Assembly (NCBI RefSeq): GCF_019511345.1
Contig: NZ_JAEUAK010000010.1
Coordinates: forward strand, 124,001 to 188,000
From: Rhizobium mesosinicum
GTDB lineage: Bacteria; Pseudomonadota; Alphaproteobacteria; Rhizobiales; Rhizobiaceae
Direction: 5' to 3'
DNA length: 64,000 bases
In this document: one piece after another, positions 42,858 through 52,826 of the stretch
Numbering within the stretch: the first letter of the stretch is position 1
How the letters are laid out: each line of letters starts with the position of its first letter
Notes under the pieces: generated by a model
Told to the model about the DNA's origin: nothing
The model's input: the letters and a program-made list of their open reading frames with translations, nothing else
The model's database searches: none
Translations under genes and position numbers: made by a program

Positions 42858-45014
42858 CTATCCACCAATCAGCGCCAGCCACTCATCCTCATCCATCGTC
42901 TGGACTCCGAGTTCGCGCGCCTTGTCGAGCTTGGAGCCAGCACCGGGGCCGGCAACGACGATATCGGTCTTCTTAGAGACGGAACCCGCCACCTTGGCGC
43001 CGAGACTTTCGGCGCGTGCCTTAGCCTCTTCACGGGTGAACTTTTCCAGCGAGCCGGTGAAAACCACGGTCTTGCCGGCGACCGGGCTGCCCGCCGTAAC
43101 CGGCTGTTCAGCCTCCTGCGGCGTCACTTCTTCAAGCAGGCGGCCGATGACCTCGATATTGCGCGGCTCTTTGTAGAATTCGACGATGGCGCGCGCCACC
43201 ACCTCGCCAATACCTTCGATGGCGTTGAGATCGTTCCAGGCATCCCCGAAAAGAGCTGCGGCCTCCTTCATCGCAGTCGCAAAGGCCTCGTAGGTGTGAT
43301 AGGAGCGCGCCAACAGCTTCGCCGTCGTCTCGCCCACATGGCGAATACCGAGCGCGTAGATGAAACGGTGAAGCGCAATGCTGCGCCGGTCGTTGATTGC
43401 ACTATAAAGCTTGCTGACACTGACTTTGCCAAAGCCGTCGATATTTTCCAGCTTGGTGATCGACTGCTGCTGGCGCTTCTCCAGCGTGAAGATGTCTGGT
43501 GCGGTGCGGATCTGCAGGGCCGGATCCTCGCTCTCGAAGAAGAAGTCGATCTGCTTGGAGCCAAGCCCTTCGATATCGAAAGCATTGCGCGAAACGAAAT
43601 GCTTCAGCTCCTCCGTCGCCTGCGCCCGGCAGATGAAGCCCCCGGTGCAGCGAGTGACTGAATCGAGCTTGCCGGTCTTCTCGTGCCGCTCACGCACTGC
43701 ATGCGAACCGCAGACCGGGCACACCTTCGGAAATTGATAGGGCTGCGCTCCGGACGGGCGCTTTTCCATGACGACATTGAGCACCTGCGGGATCACGTCG
43801 CCGGCGCGCTGCACGATCACAGTATCGCCGATGCGGATGTCGTGCTCCTCCTCGCGGATGCGCTCGCCATTGTTGCCGATGCCCTTGATATAGTCCTCGT
43901 TGTGCAGTGTCGCATTGGTGACGACCACGCCACCGACGGTAATCGGCGTCAGCCGCGCCACCGGCGTCAGCGCACCCGTACGGCCGACCTGGATGTCGAT
44001 GTTCTCGACGGTGGTGAAAGCCTGCTCGGCCGGAAACTTGTGCGCCGTCGCCCAGCGCGGGCTGCGCGAGCGGAAGCCAAGGCGCTGCTGCAGTTCGAGG
44101 CTGTCGACCTTATAGACGACACCATCGATATCGTAGTCGAGCTCCGGCCGTTCGAGGCCGATCTCGGCATAGTGGGCGAGGATATCGTCCACCGAGCTCA
44201 GCCGCTTCATCAGCGGATTGACCGGGAAGCCCCACTCCCTGAACTTGCCGACCATGCCCATCTGCGTATCGGCAGGCATCTCCGACATCTCGCCCCAGGC
44301 ATAGGCGAAGAACCGCAGCTTGCGGCTCGCCGTCACCTTCGCATCGAGCTGACGCAGCGAGCCAGCGGCCGTGTTGCGCGGGTTGACGTAAGTTTGCTTA
44401 CCCTCGGCCTCCATCTGGGCGTTCAGCGCCATAAAGTCGCTCTTGGCCATGTAGACCTCGCCGCGCACCTCAACGACAGACGGAACGCCCTTTGGCAGTT
44501 CGTTCGGGATTTCCTTGATGGTGCGGATATTGGCAGTGACATTCTCGCCCGTCGTACCGTCGCCGCGCGTCGCAGCCGTCACCAGCTTGCCACTCTCGTA
44601 ACGGATCGACATGGAAAGCCCATCGATCTTTGGTTCGGCCGTGAAGGCGATGGAATTGTCCGGCAGGCGGCCAAGGAAACGATAGACGCTGGCAACGAAG
44701 TCGCGCACATCTTCCTGTGAAAAGGTGTTGTCGAGAGAAAGCATCGGCCGGGAATGAACGACGGGCGCAAAGGTGTTGGATGGTTCGGCCCCCACGCGGC
44801 GTGACGGGCTGTCCTCGCGGATAAGCTCCGGAAAGCGCGCCTCGATCGCATCGTTGCGACGCTTCAACGCGTCGTAATCCGCATCCGAAATCTCCGGCCG
44901 ATCCTTGCCGTGGTAGAGCGCGTCATGATGCGCGATTTCCTTAGACAGCCGCTCCAGTTCGGCGGCGGCGTCTTCAAGAGTCAGGTCCTCAACAGCGACG
45001 GATTCGGTCGACAT
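42858..45014 (-). CDS. ligA: NAD-dependent DNA ligase
   Basis: The 718-aa enzyme seals nicks in replication. Order of domains: Ia (residues ~10-90), adenylation domain with the nucleophilic Lys in AEPKIDGLSMSIRYE near 130, OB fold near 340-420, a four-Cys zinc finger (CPVCGSH, CTGGFIC near 432-458), HhH domain near 500-620 and C-terminal BRCT (GKTVVFTGSLEKFTREEAK near 645). Length is slightly above the E. coli enzyme because of an N-terminal extension. It lies downstream of the DUF6886 and recN genes on the same strand. Confidence 0.96.
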   Translation of the reverse strand: MSTESVAVEDLTLEDAAAELERLSKEIAHHDALYHGKDRPEISDADYDALKRRNDAIEARFPELIREDSPSRRVGAEPSNTFAPVVHSRPMLSLDNTFSQEDVRDFVASVYRFLGRLPDNSIAFTAEPKIDGLSMSIRYESGKLVTAATRGDGTTGENVTANIRTIKEIPNELPKGVPSVVEVRGEVYMAKSDFMALNAQMEAEGKQTYVNPRNTAAGSLRQLDAKVTASRKLRFFAYAWGEMSEMPADTQMGMVGKFREWGFPVNPLMKRLSSVDDILAHYAEIGLERPELDYDIDGVVYKVDSLELQQRLGFRSRSPRWATAHKFPAEQAFTTVENIDIQVGRTGALTPVARLTPITVGGVVVTNATLHNEDYIKGIGNNGERIREEEHDIRIGDTVIVQRAGDVIPQVLNVVMEKRPSGAQPYQFPKVCPVCGSHAVRERHEKTGKLDSVTRCTGGFICRAQATEELKHFVSRNAFDIEGLGSKQIDFFFESEDPALQIRTAPDIFTLEKRQQQSITKLENIDGFGKVSVSKLYSAINDRRSIALHRFIYALGIRHVGETTAKLLARSYHTYEAFATAMKEAAALFGDAWNDLNAIEGIGEVVARAIVEFYKEPRNIEVIGRLLEEVTPQEAEQPVTAGSPVAGKTVVFTGSLEKFTREEAKARAESLGAKVAGSVSKKTDIVVAGPGAGSKLDKARELGVQTMDEDEWLALIGG

Positions 45015-45088
45015 GCAGCTTCACTCCAGAGAATCTGCAATCGTTTTAGAGCAAAATTCCGCGATTGAAATAGCATCAGCGTTTTGAA

Positions 45089-45607
45089 TTATGGCTGCGC
45101 GTTGCGCAGTCTGATGGCGCTGACATGCAATGTGCTGTCTCTCAATGCCTTCAACGGGGTCAGGCTGTCAACGACACGGAGCTCGATGCCGCGGGGCGCA
45201 AACTCGCGATCGAGGCCGGACAGGACGGTGCGGCCAAGCGGTAGAACCGTTCTGCGCGACACCCACATCCCCGCATCCTGCAGATCTTCAAAACCGTCAA
45301 CCGGCATGTCGTAACGATTGATCGTTTCGGCCCGCAGCCGCGCCAGCCAGCCGCGCTCGATATAGGCGGCACCCCGCCAGTCGCCAAGCAAGCGGCGATC
45401 CTCGTCTGATGTCTCGGGCGTCGCCCAGATTAGAATACGCGGGCAATCACGCGGAAAGAGATACATGAAGTCGTTGTTCTCATCGATCGCCCAGACGAGC
45501 GGCCCGTTCAACCATTCTCGCCCCGGCGGGCGATCGGAGGCAATGCGCGCCGGGCGCGGCTCGAAAACCGTAATGGCGGGATCGTCGCTGAAATGGAAAA
45601 GCCGCAT
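45089..45607 (-). CDS. DUF6886 family protein
   Basis: The 172-aa protein begins MRLFHFSDDPAITVFEPRP and has REWLNGPLVWAIDENNDFMYLFPRDCPRILIW, split here, near residue 30-60; these match the DUF6886 group. The function is unknown. ATG 45607 is preferred; a GTG four codons upstream is in frame. It lies between ligA and recN, breaking a gene order often contiguous in relatives. Confidence 0.78.
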   Translation of the reverse strand: MRLFHFSDDPAITVFEPRPARIASDRPPGREWLNGPLVWAIDENNDFMYLFPRDCPRILIWATPETSDEDRRLLGDWRGAAYIERGWLARLRAETINRYDMPVDGFEDLQDAGMWVSRRTVLPLGRTVLSGLDREFAPRGIELRVVDSLTPLKALRDSTLHVSAIRLRNAQP

Positions 45608-45679
45608 GGATTGCAGCACCTCACGGATGGATGACGCCTGATAGCGCAGTGACCAAGCCTTGTTACCGGCGATGAATGT

Positions 45680-47353
45680 CTAGGCGTTCCCCGACAGCAG
45701 ACGCGCCGCAGCCGCCCTCGCCTCTTCCGTGACCGAGGCGCCGGCGAGCATGCGGGCAATCTCTTCCGTCCGGTCTTTCTGCGCCATGGTGGCAACGCGC
45801 GTAGCAATCTTGTCGGAACCCTCCCCTGACGGTCCCTTGGAGATCAAGAGATGCGTGGCGGCCCGTGCCGCCACCTGCGGCGCATGGGTGACGGAGAGAA
45901 CCTGCACGCGCTCGGAAAGCCGCTTCAGCCGCTGGCCGATCGCATCCGCCACGGCGCCGCCGACACCGGTGTCGATTTCGTCGAAGACGAGCGTCGGCGC
46001 CGAACCACGGTCGGCCAGCGCCACCTTCAGCGCCAGCAGGAAACGCGAGAGTTCGCCGCCCGAAGCGACCTTCATGATCGAGCCGGGACGCGTGCCCGGA
46101 TTGGTCTGGACGTGGAATTCGACGACATCGATGCCCTCGGCCGTCGCCTCCTCCGCATCGGTGGTGATCTCCACCATGAAGCGGGCGCGCTCGAGTTTCA
46201 GCGCCGGCAGTTCGGCCATCACAGCCTGCGCCAGCGCATCGCCCGCATGGTGACGCTTCTCCGAAAGCGAGCGCGCCGCCGCATCGTAATTCGCCTTGGC
46301 GACCCCGACTTCCGCCTCGAGCTTGGAAAGTCGCTCCTCGCCGGCGTCAAGATCGGCAAGATCGCTGATCATCCGCACGGCCAGAGCAGGAAGCTCGGTG
46401 ACGGGAACGGAATATTTGCGTGAGGCGGCGCGCAGCGCAAAAAGCCGCTCCTCGACGCGCTCCAGCTCCTTCGGGTCATATTCCGTCTTGCGCAGTGCGG
46501 CCTCGACTTCCATTTGTGCATTCGAAAGCTGGTCCAAAGCGGCGTCGAGCAGCGCTACGGTGTCTTCCAGCAGGCCGGGCGCCTCATGGCTCTTGCGCTC
46601 GAGACGGCGCACCAGCGAGGCGATATGCGGCACGGGAGAGGCATTGCCGTTCAGGAACTCCGAGGCCTCGGCGATATCGCCGGCGATGCGCTCGGCCTTC
46701 ATCATCTTCTGGCGGCGGTCGGCAAGCTCATCCTCTTCGCCATCCCGCGGCGAGAGCTTCTCAAGCTCTTCGACCGATGATCGCAGATAGTCCGCCTCGC
46801 GGGCCGCCGCCTCGACCTTCTCGCGGTGCTTCTTCAAGGTACGCTCGCTATCGCGCCACTGGCGGTAAAGCGCGGCTACCTCCTGCACATCCTCGCTGAT
46901 GCCGGCAAACGCGTCCAGCAGCGTTCTGTGGGCGTTTGTATCGACAAGCGCACGGTCGTCGTGCTGGCCGTGGATCTCGACCAACATCTGGCCCGCCTGG
47001 CGCATCAGCTGCACGCTGACTGGCTGGTCGTTCACGTAGGCCTTGGTGCGCCCGTCTGAGGATTGCTGGCGGCGAAAAATCAGGTCGCCTTCGTCGTCGA
47101 TGCCGTTCTCACGCAAGAGCTTGCGGGCGCCGTGATCCATGCCGACATCGAAGACGGCCGTCACCTGACCCTTGTCCTCGCCGTGGCGCACGAGCCCGCC
47201 ATCGCCGCGCCCGCCAAGGGCCAGCGAAAGACTGTCGAGCAGGATGGATTTGCCGGCACCCGTCTCACCCGTCAGCACGGAGAGGCCGGTCTCGAAGGCA
47301 AGATCCAGCCGCTCGATCAGAACGATATCGCGGATCGAAAGCTGGATCAGCAT
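45680..47353 (-). CDS. recN: DNA repair protein RecN
   Basis: The 557-aa SMC-like ATPase functions in double-strand break repair. Walker A is LTGETGAGKSILLDSL near residue 27, long coiled coils run from about 150 to 350, the signature is VASGGELSRFLLALKVAL near 425 and Walker B is TLVFDEIDTGVGG near 457. ATG 47353 (MLIQLSIRDIVLIERL) has TGAGG about 8 nt upstream; a longer in-frame extension is rejected. It starts five bases after the bamD stop, an operon. Confidence 0.96.
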   Translation of the reverse strand: MLIQLSIRDIVLIERLDLAFETGLSVLTGETGAGKSILLDSLSLALGGRGDGGLVRHGEDKGQVTAVFDVGMDHGARKLLRENGIDDEGDLIFRRQQSSDGRTKAYVNDQPVSVQLMRQAGQMLVEIHGQHDDRALVDTNAHRTLLDAFAGISEDVQEVAALYRQWRDSERTLKKHREKVEAAAREADYLRSSVEELEKLSPRDGEEDELADRRQKMMKAERIAGDIAEASEFLNGNASPVPHIASLVRRLERKSHEAPGLLEDTVALLDAALDQLSNAQMEVEAALRKTEYDPKELERVEERLFALRAASRKYSVPVTELPALAVRMISDLADLDAGEERLSKLEAEVGVAKANYDAAARSLSEKRHHAGDALAQAVMAELPALKLERARFMVEITTDAEEATAEGIDVVEFHVQTNPGTRPGSIMKVASGGELSRFLLALKVALADRGSAPTLVFDEIDTGVGGAVADAIGQRLKRLSERVQVLSVTHAPQVAARAATHLLISKGPSGEGSDKIATRVATMAQKDRTEEIARMLAGASVTEEARAAAARLLSGNA

Positions 47354-47358
47354 TGGCC

Positions 47359-48207
47359 TCAGGAACCGAGAAGGAGTTTCTTGCCCGCTGCAGCGATCCA
47401 CGAACCCTTGTTTTCACGCGGCTCCGCGCCACCCGACTGCAGCAGCTTGTAAGAATCAGCATACCACTGGCTGTCGGGATAATTGTGACCGAGAACGGCA
47501 GCGGCAGTCTGCGCCTCTTCGACGACGCCCATCGCGTAATAGGCTTCGACGAGGCGGGCGAGCGCCTCCTCGACCTGATTCGTGTTCGGATATTTTTCGA
47601 CGACGATGCGGAAGCGCGAGATCGCGGCGAGATATTCCTTGCGCTCCATGTAGTAGCGGCCGACCTGCATCTCCTTGCCGGCGAGCTGGTCGCGCGCAAA
47701 ACGCATCTTGGCCTGCGCGTCATCGACGTATTCGGAGTCGGGATAATTGTCGACGACGGCCTGCATCGCCTCGATCGTCTTCTGCGCCGCGCGCTGGTCC
47801 TGCGTCACGTCGACGATCTGCTTGGAGTAGGTCAGACCCACGAGATACTGCACATAAGCCGCATCCTTGGACTTCGGATACTGCGCCATATATTTGTTGC
47901 CCGATGCGAGCGCGTCGTCGAAGCGGCCCTGGCGATACTTGACGAAGGTGCTCATCACGAGCGCCTTGCGCGCCCATTCCGAGAAAGGATTCTGCGCATC
48001 GATCGCATCGAACTTGCGCGCCGCTTCGGCCATGTTGCCGGCCTTCATGTTGGCAAGGCCTTGCGTGTAGAGCACATCAGGCGGATCGGTTTCGAGGCCA
48101 AGCTTGGTGATGTCGATATCAGGGTCCGACTGGCAGCCGGAAATCAAGGCGCCTGCGCTCAGCACCATCACGGATGCGAGCAAAGCGCGCGCTGTCTTCA
48201 TCATCAT
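47359..48207 (-). CDS. bamD: Outer membrane assembly lipoprotein BamD
   Basis: The 282-aa lipoprotein belongs to the BAM complex that inserts beta-barrel proteins. The signal ends LISGCQSD (lipobox Cys near residue 25). TPR repeats follow: DVLYTQGLANMKAGNMAEAARKF near 42, FVKYRQGRFDDALASGNKYM near 82, and a last one near 205. The start is ATG 48207 with AAGGT six bases upstream; two further ATGs follow. It lies upstream of recN on the same strand. Confidence 0.94.
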   Translation of the reverse strand: MMMKTARALLASVMVLSAGALISGCQSDPDIDITKLGLETDPPDVLYTQGLANMKAGNMAEAARKFDAIDAQNPFSEWARKALVMSTFVKYRQGRFDDALASGNKYMAQYPKSKDAAYVQYLVGLTYSKQIVDVTQDQRAAQKTIEAMQAVVDNYPDSEYVDDAQAKMRFARDQLAGKEMQVGRYYMERKEYLAAISRFRIVVEKYPNTNQVEEALARLVEAYYAMGVVEEAQTAAAVLGHNYPDSQWYADSYKLLQSGGAEPRENKGSWIAAAGKKLLLGS

Positions 48208-48445
48208 GTCAGACCTTGCATAAGCCATTCGAAAGAATCCCACCGCCGCCGTCCACTCCACAGCAGCCACGCCTAGCTGGCGTTTCTAGCCACAAATACC
48301 TATCGAGAGCAACGCAATGATCACGCATTAACGCATTTTTGTGGCGGCGCCGACGAGAATATCCGGCTTTTCGCCGGCATTCGCAGCGGCGGCGGCTAAA
48401 TATTGCCATAAAACATCTATCGGTGCGCCACCCGCCTTTTTCCAT

Positions 48446-48472
48446 AAAAAAACCGCCCCCGTTAGGAGGCGG
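48446..48472 (-). terminator. Rho-independent terminator of lpxC
   Basis: On the minus strand CCGCC-tcctaacgg-GGGCGG is followed by seven Ts, 27 bp after the lpxC stop. Confidence 0.8.
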
Positions 48473-48499
48473 CCCTGGCCTTAATTGGTATACTGGAGG

Positions 48500-49456
48500 T
48501 CATGCCGACCAGGGGGCGAATTCCGGAGCGCTGACTGCAATGAATTCGCGAACGGCAACGCGCTGGCGCGGTATCGACGTCTCGACCACTTCATAGGCCG
48601 AGGGATCGCTGAGCAGTGCCTTGAGAGCGTTGGCGTTCATCTTGTGGCCGCCGCGGTAGGAACGGTAGCAGCCGATGAACTGTGCACCGGCAAGCGCCAG
48701 ATCGCCGACGGCATCGAGCGTCTTGTGACGCACGAACTCGTCCTTGGCATAGCGCAGGCCTTCGACATTGATGACGGTATTGTCGTCGGAGATGACGACC
48801 GAATTCTCGAGCGAGGAGCCGAGAGCATGGCCCGAAGCCCACAGACGCTCGACATCACGCATGAAGCCGAAGGTGCGCGCCCGCGACAGCTCTGCCTTGA
48901 AGACGGTGGCGGTAAGATCGCCTTCCCATTTCTGGCGGCCGATCAGCGGGCATTCGAAATCGATCTCGACTTCGAAGCGCGTGCCGTCATAGGGGCGGAA
49001 CTCGCTCCAGGAACCGCCATGCTCGATACGAACCGGCTTGGTGATGCGGATATAGCGGCGCTTGACGCCGAGGGAAACGAGGCCGACCTGCTCGATGGCT
49101 TCGACGAAGGGAACCGAGCTGCCATCCATGATCGGCATTTCGGCGCCGTTGACTTCGATGACGACGTTGTCGAGGCCGAGCGCATAGACGGCTGCCATGA
49201 CATGTTCGATCGTCGCGACGGAATGGGCCGGCGAGAAGCCGAGAACGGTGCAGAGATCGGTATTGCCGACTTGCGAGGAAACAGCCTTCAGCTCAGTGAC
49301 GTCGCCGTTTTCATGAACACGTTGGAAGACCACGCCGGTGCCGGCTTCGGCCGGATTGAAGGTGATCGAAACGTCGGCACCCGAATGGACGCCGATGCCC
49401 GAAAGTGTCACCGGACGCGATACCGTCGTTTGAAAACCCAGCAAGCCAAGTCCCAT
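48500..49456 (-). CDS. lpxC: UDP-3-O-acyl-N-acetylglucosamine deacetylase
   Basis: The 318-aa zinc enzyme makes the first committed step of lipid A synthesis. Motifs: TLSGIGVHSGADVSITFNPA near residue 17, zinc-ligand His in TIEHVMAAVYALGLDN near 79, PIMDGSS near 107 and the second zinc site HKTLDAVGDLALAG near 240. It is transcribed alone, between terminators, in the order ftsZ-lpxC-bamD common in Alphaproteobacteria. Confidence 0.97.
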   Translation of the reverse strand: MGLGLLGFQTTVSRPVTLSGIGVHSGADVSITFNPAEAGTGVVFQRVHENGDVTELKAVSSQVGNTDLCTVLGFSPAHSVATIEHVMAAVYALGLDNVVIEVNGAEMPIMDGSSVPFVEAIEQVGLVSLGVKRRYIRITKPVRIEHGGSWSEFRPYDGTRFEVEIDFECPLIGRQKWEGDLTATVFKAELSRARTFGFMRDVERLWASGHALGSSLENSVVISDDNTVINVEGLRYAKDEFVRHKTLDAVGDLALAGAQFIGCYRSYRGGHKMNANALKALLSDPSAYEVVETSIPRQRVAVREFIAVSAPEFAPWSA

Positions 49457-49667
49457 AAAATTCTGCCTTTATTCTTCCGTACCCGTTGCTGCCAACCGGC
49501 CGGGTCTTTCTTCTATGCTGCCCGAACCGCTCGAAGCAGATTCTTGGGGCAGCTCGCTTGCCTCATACTTACGTGGACCGGCGCTGCAATCCAAATCACT
49601 GTTCGTTTCGATTTGTTACGAAATCCGCAGCGGCAAAAGCATTTAGAATTCAAGCATGTAGAAATGC

Positions 49668-49697
49668 AAACGCCCGGGGTTTCGGTCCCGGGCGTTT
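49668..49697 (-). terminator. Rho-independent terminator of ftsZ
   Basis: Stem AAACGCCCGGG / CCCGGGCGTTT with an 8-nt loop, 20 bp after the ftsZ stop. On the minus strand it ends in TTTGCATTT. Confidence 0.8.
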
Positions 49698-49716
49698 TCT
49701 GTGGAGACGTGCTCTC

Positions 49717-51438
49717 TCAGTTCGACTGACGGCGCAGGAAGGCGGGAATTTCCAGTTGGTCGTCTTCCTGCATCATCCGGGCCTGCGGAACCGTACGTCC
49801 CTGGTCGTCAAGACTGCCGCGGCGCGGCGCGTAGAGGCTTGCTTCAGGCGACAGCGGACGGCGCTGCTGCGAAGCAGCGGCCGGCGCAGACGTCATTTCC
49901 GGAGCGACCTCTTCTTCGCGGCGGCCGAGCGAATTTGTGATTCGCTTGAGCAGGCCCATCGGACCGCGCTCTTCCTGGACGTGGGAAGAGACGGGCTGCG
50001 AGCGATGGTCGATCTCGGCCTGGACGACCGGCGGGAAGTCCTCGACCTTAGGCATGCGGACCTGCTCGGGAGCCTGGCGGATGATCGGTTCCTGGCGGAC
50101 CGGCTGGTGCATCGGCTGCTGCTGCATGACCGGCTGCGGAGCCGGTTGCTGCATGACGGGAGCCGGCTGAACCGGAGCCTGGCGCATGACCGGGGCAGCT
50201 TCCGGCGCAGGTGCGAAGATCTTGCTCTGCGGGCGGAAGGTTTCCTGCATCACCGGCTGCTGCAGCGGAGCAGCGGCACGCGGGGCCGGGATTTCCAATT
50301 CTCGTTCCATTGCGACTTCAGCTTCGCGGATGGTCTGCGCAATCTGGTCGGCCTTCGGTGCCTGCATTACCGGAGCAGGCTGAACTGCGGCCGGTGCCGG
50401 AGCAACGGCCGCGGAGGGGCGGATAGCGGGCTTTGCTGCCGGCTGGAACACGCGGTCGGTGCCCTCAGCCATTGTGCGGTCGATGCCGGTGGCGACGACC
50501 GAGACGCGGATAATGCCTTCGAGCGATTCGTCGAAGGTTGCGCCGAGGATGATGTTGGCATCCGGATCGACTTCTTCGCGGATGCGCGTCGCAGCTTCAT
50601 CGACTTCGAAGAGCGTAAGATCGCGACCGCCGGTGATGGAGATCAACAGGCCCTGCGCACCCTTCATCGAGGTTTCGTCGAGCAACGGGTTGGCGATCGC
50701 CGCCTCGGCGGCTTGCATGGCGCGGCCCGAACCGGAGGCTTCGCCCGTGCCCATCATTGCACGGCCCATCTCGCGCATGACCGAGCGGACGTCGGCGAAG
50801 TCGAGGTTAATGAGACCTTCCTTCACCATTAGGTCGGTGATGCAGGCAACGCCCGAGTAGAGAACCTGGTCGGCCATGGCGAAGGCGTCGGCGAAGGTCG
50901 TCTTGTCGTTGGCGATACGGAAGAGATTCTGGTTCGGAATGACGATGAGCGTATCGACAGACTTCTGCAGTTCCTGAATGCCGGATTCGGCCAGACGCAT
51001 GCGGCGTCCGCCTTCGAAATGGAACGGCTTGGTGACGACGCCGACCGTCAGAATGCCCTTGTTGCGGGCGGCCTGTGCGACGACGGGAGCAGCACCCGTA
51101 CCGGTGCCGCCGCCCATGCCGGCGGTGACGAAGCACATATGCGTACCGTTCAGGTGATCGATGATCTCGTCGATGCATTCTTCGGCGGCCGCACGGCCGA
51201 CTTCAGGCTGCGAACCGGCGCCGAGGCCCTCGGTGACGTTGGCGCCGAGCTGGATGACCCGTTCGGCCTTCGTCATGGTCAGCGCCTGGGCGTCCGTGTT
51301 GGCGACGACGAAGTCGACGCCCTGGAGACCGGCCGAGATCATGTTATTGACGGCATTGCCGCCGCCGCCGCCGACGCCAAACACGGTGATGCGCGGCTTC
51401 AGCTCGGTGATGTCAGGCTTTTGCAGCTTGATAGTCAT
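49717..51438 (-). CDS. ftsZ: Cell division GTPase FtsZ
   Basis: The 573-aa tubulin homologue forms the Z ring. GTP-binding motifs: VFGVGGGGGNAVNNMI near residue 20, tubulin signature GMGGGTGTGAAPVV near 105 and the T7 loop NLDFADVRSVMREMG near 205. The core ends near 320; a long Gln/Pro/Ala/Met-rich linker (repeated PVMQ, QPAPVM) follows to ~480, and the C-terminal peptide ends DQLEIPAFLRRQSN, which binds FtsA/ZipA-like partners. Rhizobial main FtsZ has this long linker. ATG 51438 (MTIKLQKPD) is used. It lies 56 bp from ftsA. Confidence 0.97.
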   Translation of the reverse strand: MTIKLQKPDITELKPRITVFGVGGGGGNAVNNMISAGLQGVDFVVANTDAQALTMTKAERVIQLGANVTEGLGAGSQPEVGRAAAEECIDEIIDHLNGTHMCFVTAGMGGGTGTGAAPVVAQAARNKGILTVGVVTKPFHFEGGRRMRLAESGIQELQKSVDTLIVIPNQNLFRIANDKTTFADAFAMADQVLYSGVACITDLMVKEGLINLDFADVRSVMREMGRAMMGTGEASGSGRAMQAAEAAIANPLLDETSMKGAQGLLISITGGRDLTLFEVDEAATRIREEVDPDANIILGATFDESLEGIIRVSVVATGIDRTMAEGTDRVFQPAAKPAIRPSAAVAPAPAAVQPAPVMQAPKADQIAQTIREAEVAMERELEIPAPRAAAPLQQPVMQETFRPQSKIFAPAPEAAPVMRQAPVQPAPVMQQPAPQPVMQQQPMHQPVRQEPIIRQAPEQVRMPKVEDFPPVVQAEIDHRSQPVSSHVQEERGPMGLLKRITNSLGRREEEVAPEMTSAPAAASQQRRPLSPEASLYAPRRGSLDDQGRTVPQARMMQEDDQLEIPAFLRRQSN

Positions 51439-51494
51439 GGTACCTGTTCCTTCTCTCTCTGGCCGCATCGCCACGCCGGCCAATTCACTCAATT

Positions 51495-52826
51495 TCAAAA
51501 GCTTTCCTTCAGCCACTGGCCCATGCGGGCAATGCGACTGTTATTACCCCCAAGCGACATGAGCAGGCTGCTCTGTGACGCATGTGTCTCCATGTCCGCG
51601 ACCTGCGGATAGATCATCAGCCCGACAGCCGTCGAAAAAGCCGGTCCCTTGGCCGCCGTCGGCAGGCCCGAGACGCCCATCGGACGGCCAATGCGAACGT
51701 TGCGGGCCAGAATGCGCCGCGCCACCTCGGCAAGGCCGGTGAGCTGGCTGGCGCCGCCCGTAAGCACGACGCGTTTGCCGACGATCGGGCTGAAGCCCGA
51801 ACGCTGGATACGGTCGCGGATAAGTTCCATCGTCTCCTCGATGCGCGCAGAAACAATGCGCGACACCAGAGCCCGCGGCACCTGACTCGGCTGATCTCGG
51901 TCATCCTCGCCGATCGGCGGAATGGAGATCAGTTCGCGTTCGTCGGAAGAGTTGGTCAGCGCCGAAGCGTGAACCACCTTCAAACGTTCGGCATCCTCGA
52001 TCCGGGTGGAAAGGCCGCGTGCGAGGTCGGTCGTTACGTGATGACCGCCGAGGCCGACAGCATCGGTATGAACGAGCTTACCCTCGGCAAAAACCGAAAT
52101 CGTCGTCGTGCCGCCGCCCATATCGATGGCCGCACAGCCAAGTTCGACTTCATCGTCGACGAGTGCAGCAAGACCGGATGCATAAGGCGTTGCAACGATT
52201 CCTTCCACCGAAAGATGTGCGCGATTGACGCTGAGCTCGAGATTTTTGAGCGCCGAGCGTTCCGCAGTCACGACATGCATGTCGACGCCGAGCGCATCGC
52301 CATACATCGCCAGCGGATCGCGGATGCCGCGTTCGCCGTCGAGCGAGAAACCGGTCGCCAGCGAATGCAGGACGGCCCGGTCCTGGCGCAGCGACTGCTG
52401 GCAGGCGGCCGAAAGCACCTTCTTCAGGTCGTTCAGTTCAACTTCCTGGCCGCCGAGATCGATGGTCGCGGTATAGATGTCGCTGCCGAGCCGACCGGCT
52501 GTGAGGTTGACGATCAGGCTCTCGACGGTGAGGCCCGCCATGCGCTCGGCCGCATCGACGGCAAGACGGATAACGCCTTCCAGCGCGTCGAGATCAGCAA
52601 TCACGCCGGTCTTGATGCCGCGCGAACGCTGATGGCCGATACCGATGATCTCGATATTATGCGTGCGGCCTGGCAGGATCTGGCTTTCCTCGCGCGGCGT
52701 CAGCCTGCCGATCATGCAGACGACCTTGGTCGAACCGATGTCGAGCACCGAAACGATATGCGACCGCTTCGACGAAAGCGGCTTCAGGCGCGGCAATCCA
52801 AAATGGGATGAACCGAACAAGCTCAT
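51495..52826 (-). CDS. ftsA: Cell division ATPase FtsA
   Basis: The 443-aa actin-like protein tethers FtsZ to the membrane. It has the phosphate-1 motif SVLDIGSTKVVCMI near residue 27, IDMGGGTTTISVF near 238 and a Gly-rich VVLTGGASQLTGLAE near 355. The amphipathic tail GGNNSRIARMGQWLKESF is present at the C-terminus. Its ATG overlaps the ftsQ stop by four bases. Confidence 0.96.
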   Translation of the reverse strand: MSLFGSSHFGLPRLKPLSSKRSHIVSVLDIGSTKVVCMIGRLTPREESQILPGRTHNIEIIGIGHQRSRGIKTGVIADLDALEGVIRLAVDAAERMAGLTVESLIVNLTAGRLGSDIYTATIDLGGQEVELNDLKKVLSAACQQSLRQDRAVLHSLATGFSLDGERGIRDPLAMYGDALGVDMHVVTAERSALKNLELSVNRAHLSVEGIVATPYASGLAALVDDEVELGCAAIDMGGGTTTISVFAEGKLVHTDAVGLGGHHVTTDLARGLSTRIEDAERLKVVHASALTNSSDERELISIPPIGEDDRDQPSQVPRALVSRIVSARIEETMELIRDRIQRSGFSPIVGKRVVLTGGASQLTGLAEVARRILARNVRIGRPMGVSGLPTAAKGPAFSTAVGLMIYPQVADMETHASQSSLLMSLGGNNSRIARMGQWLKESF

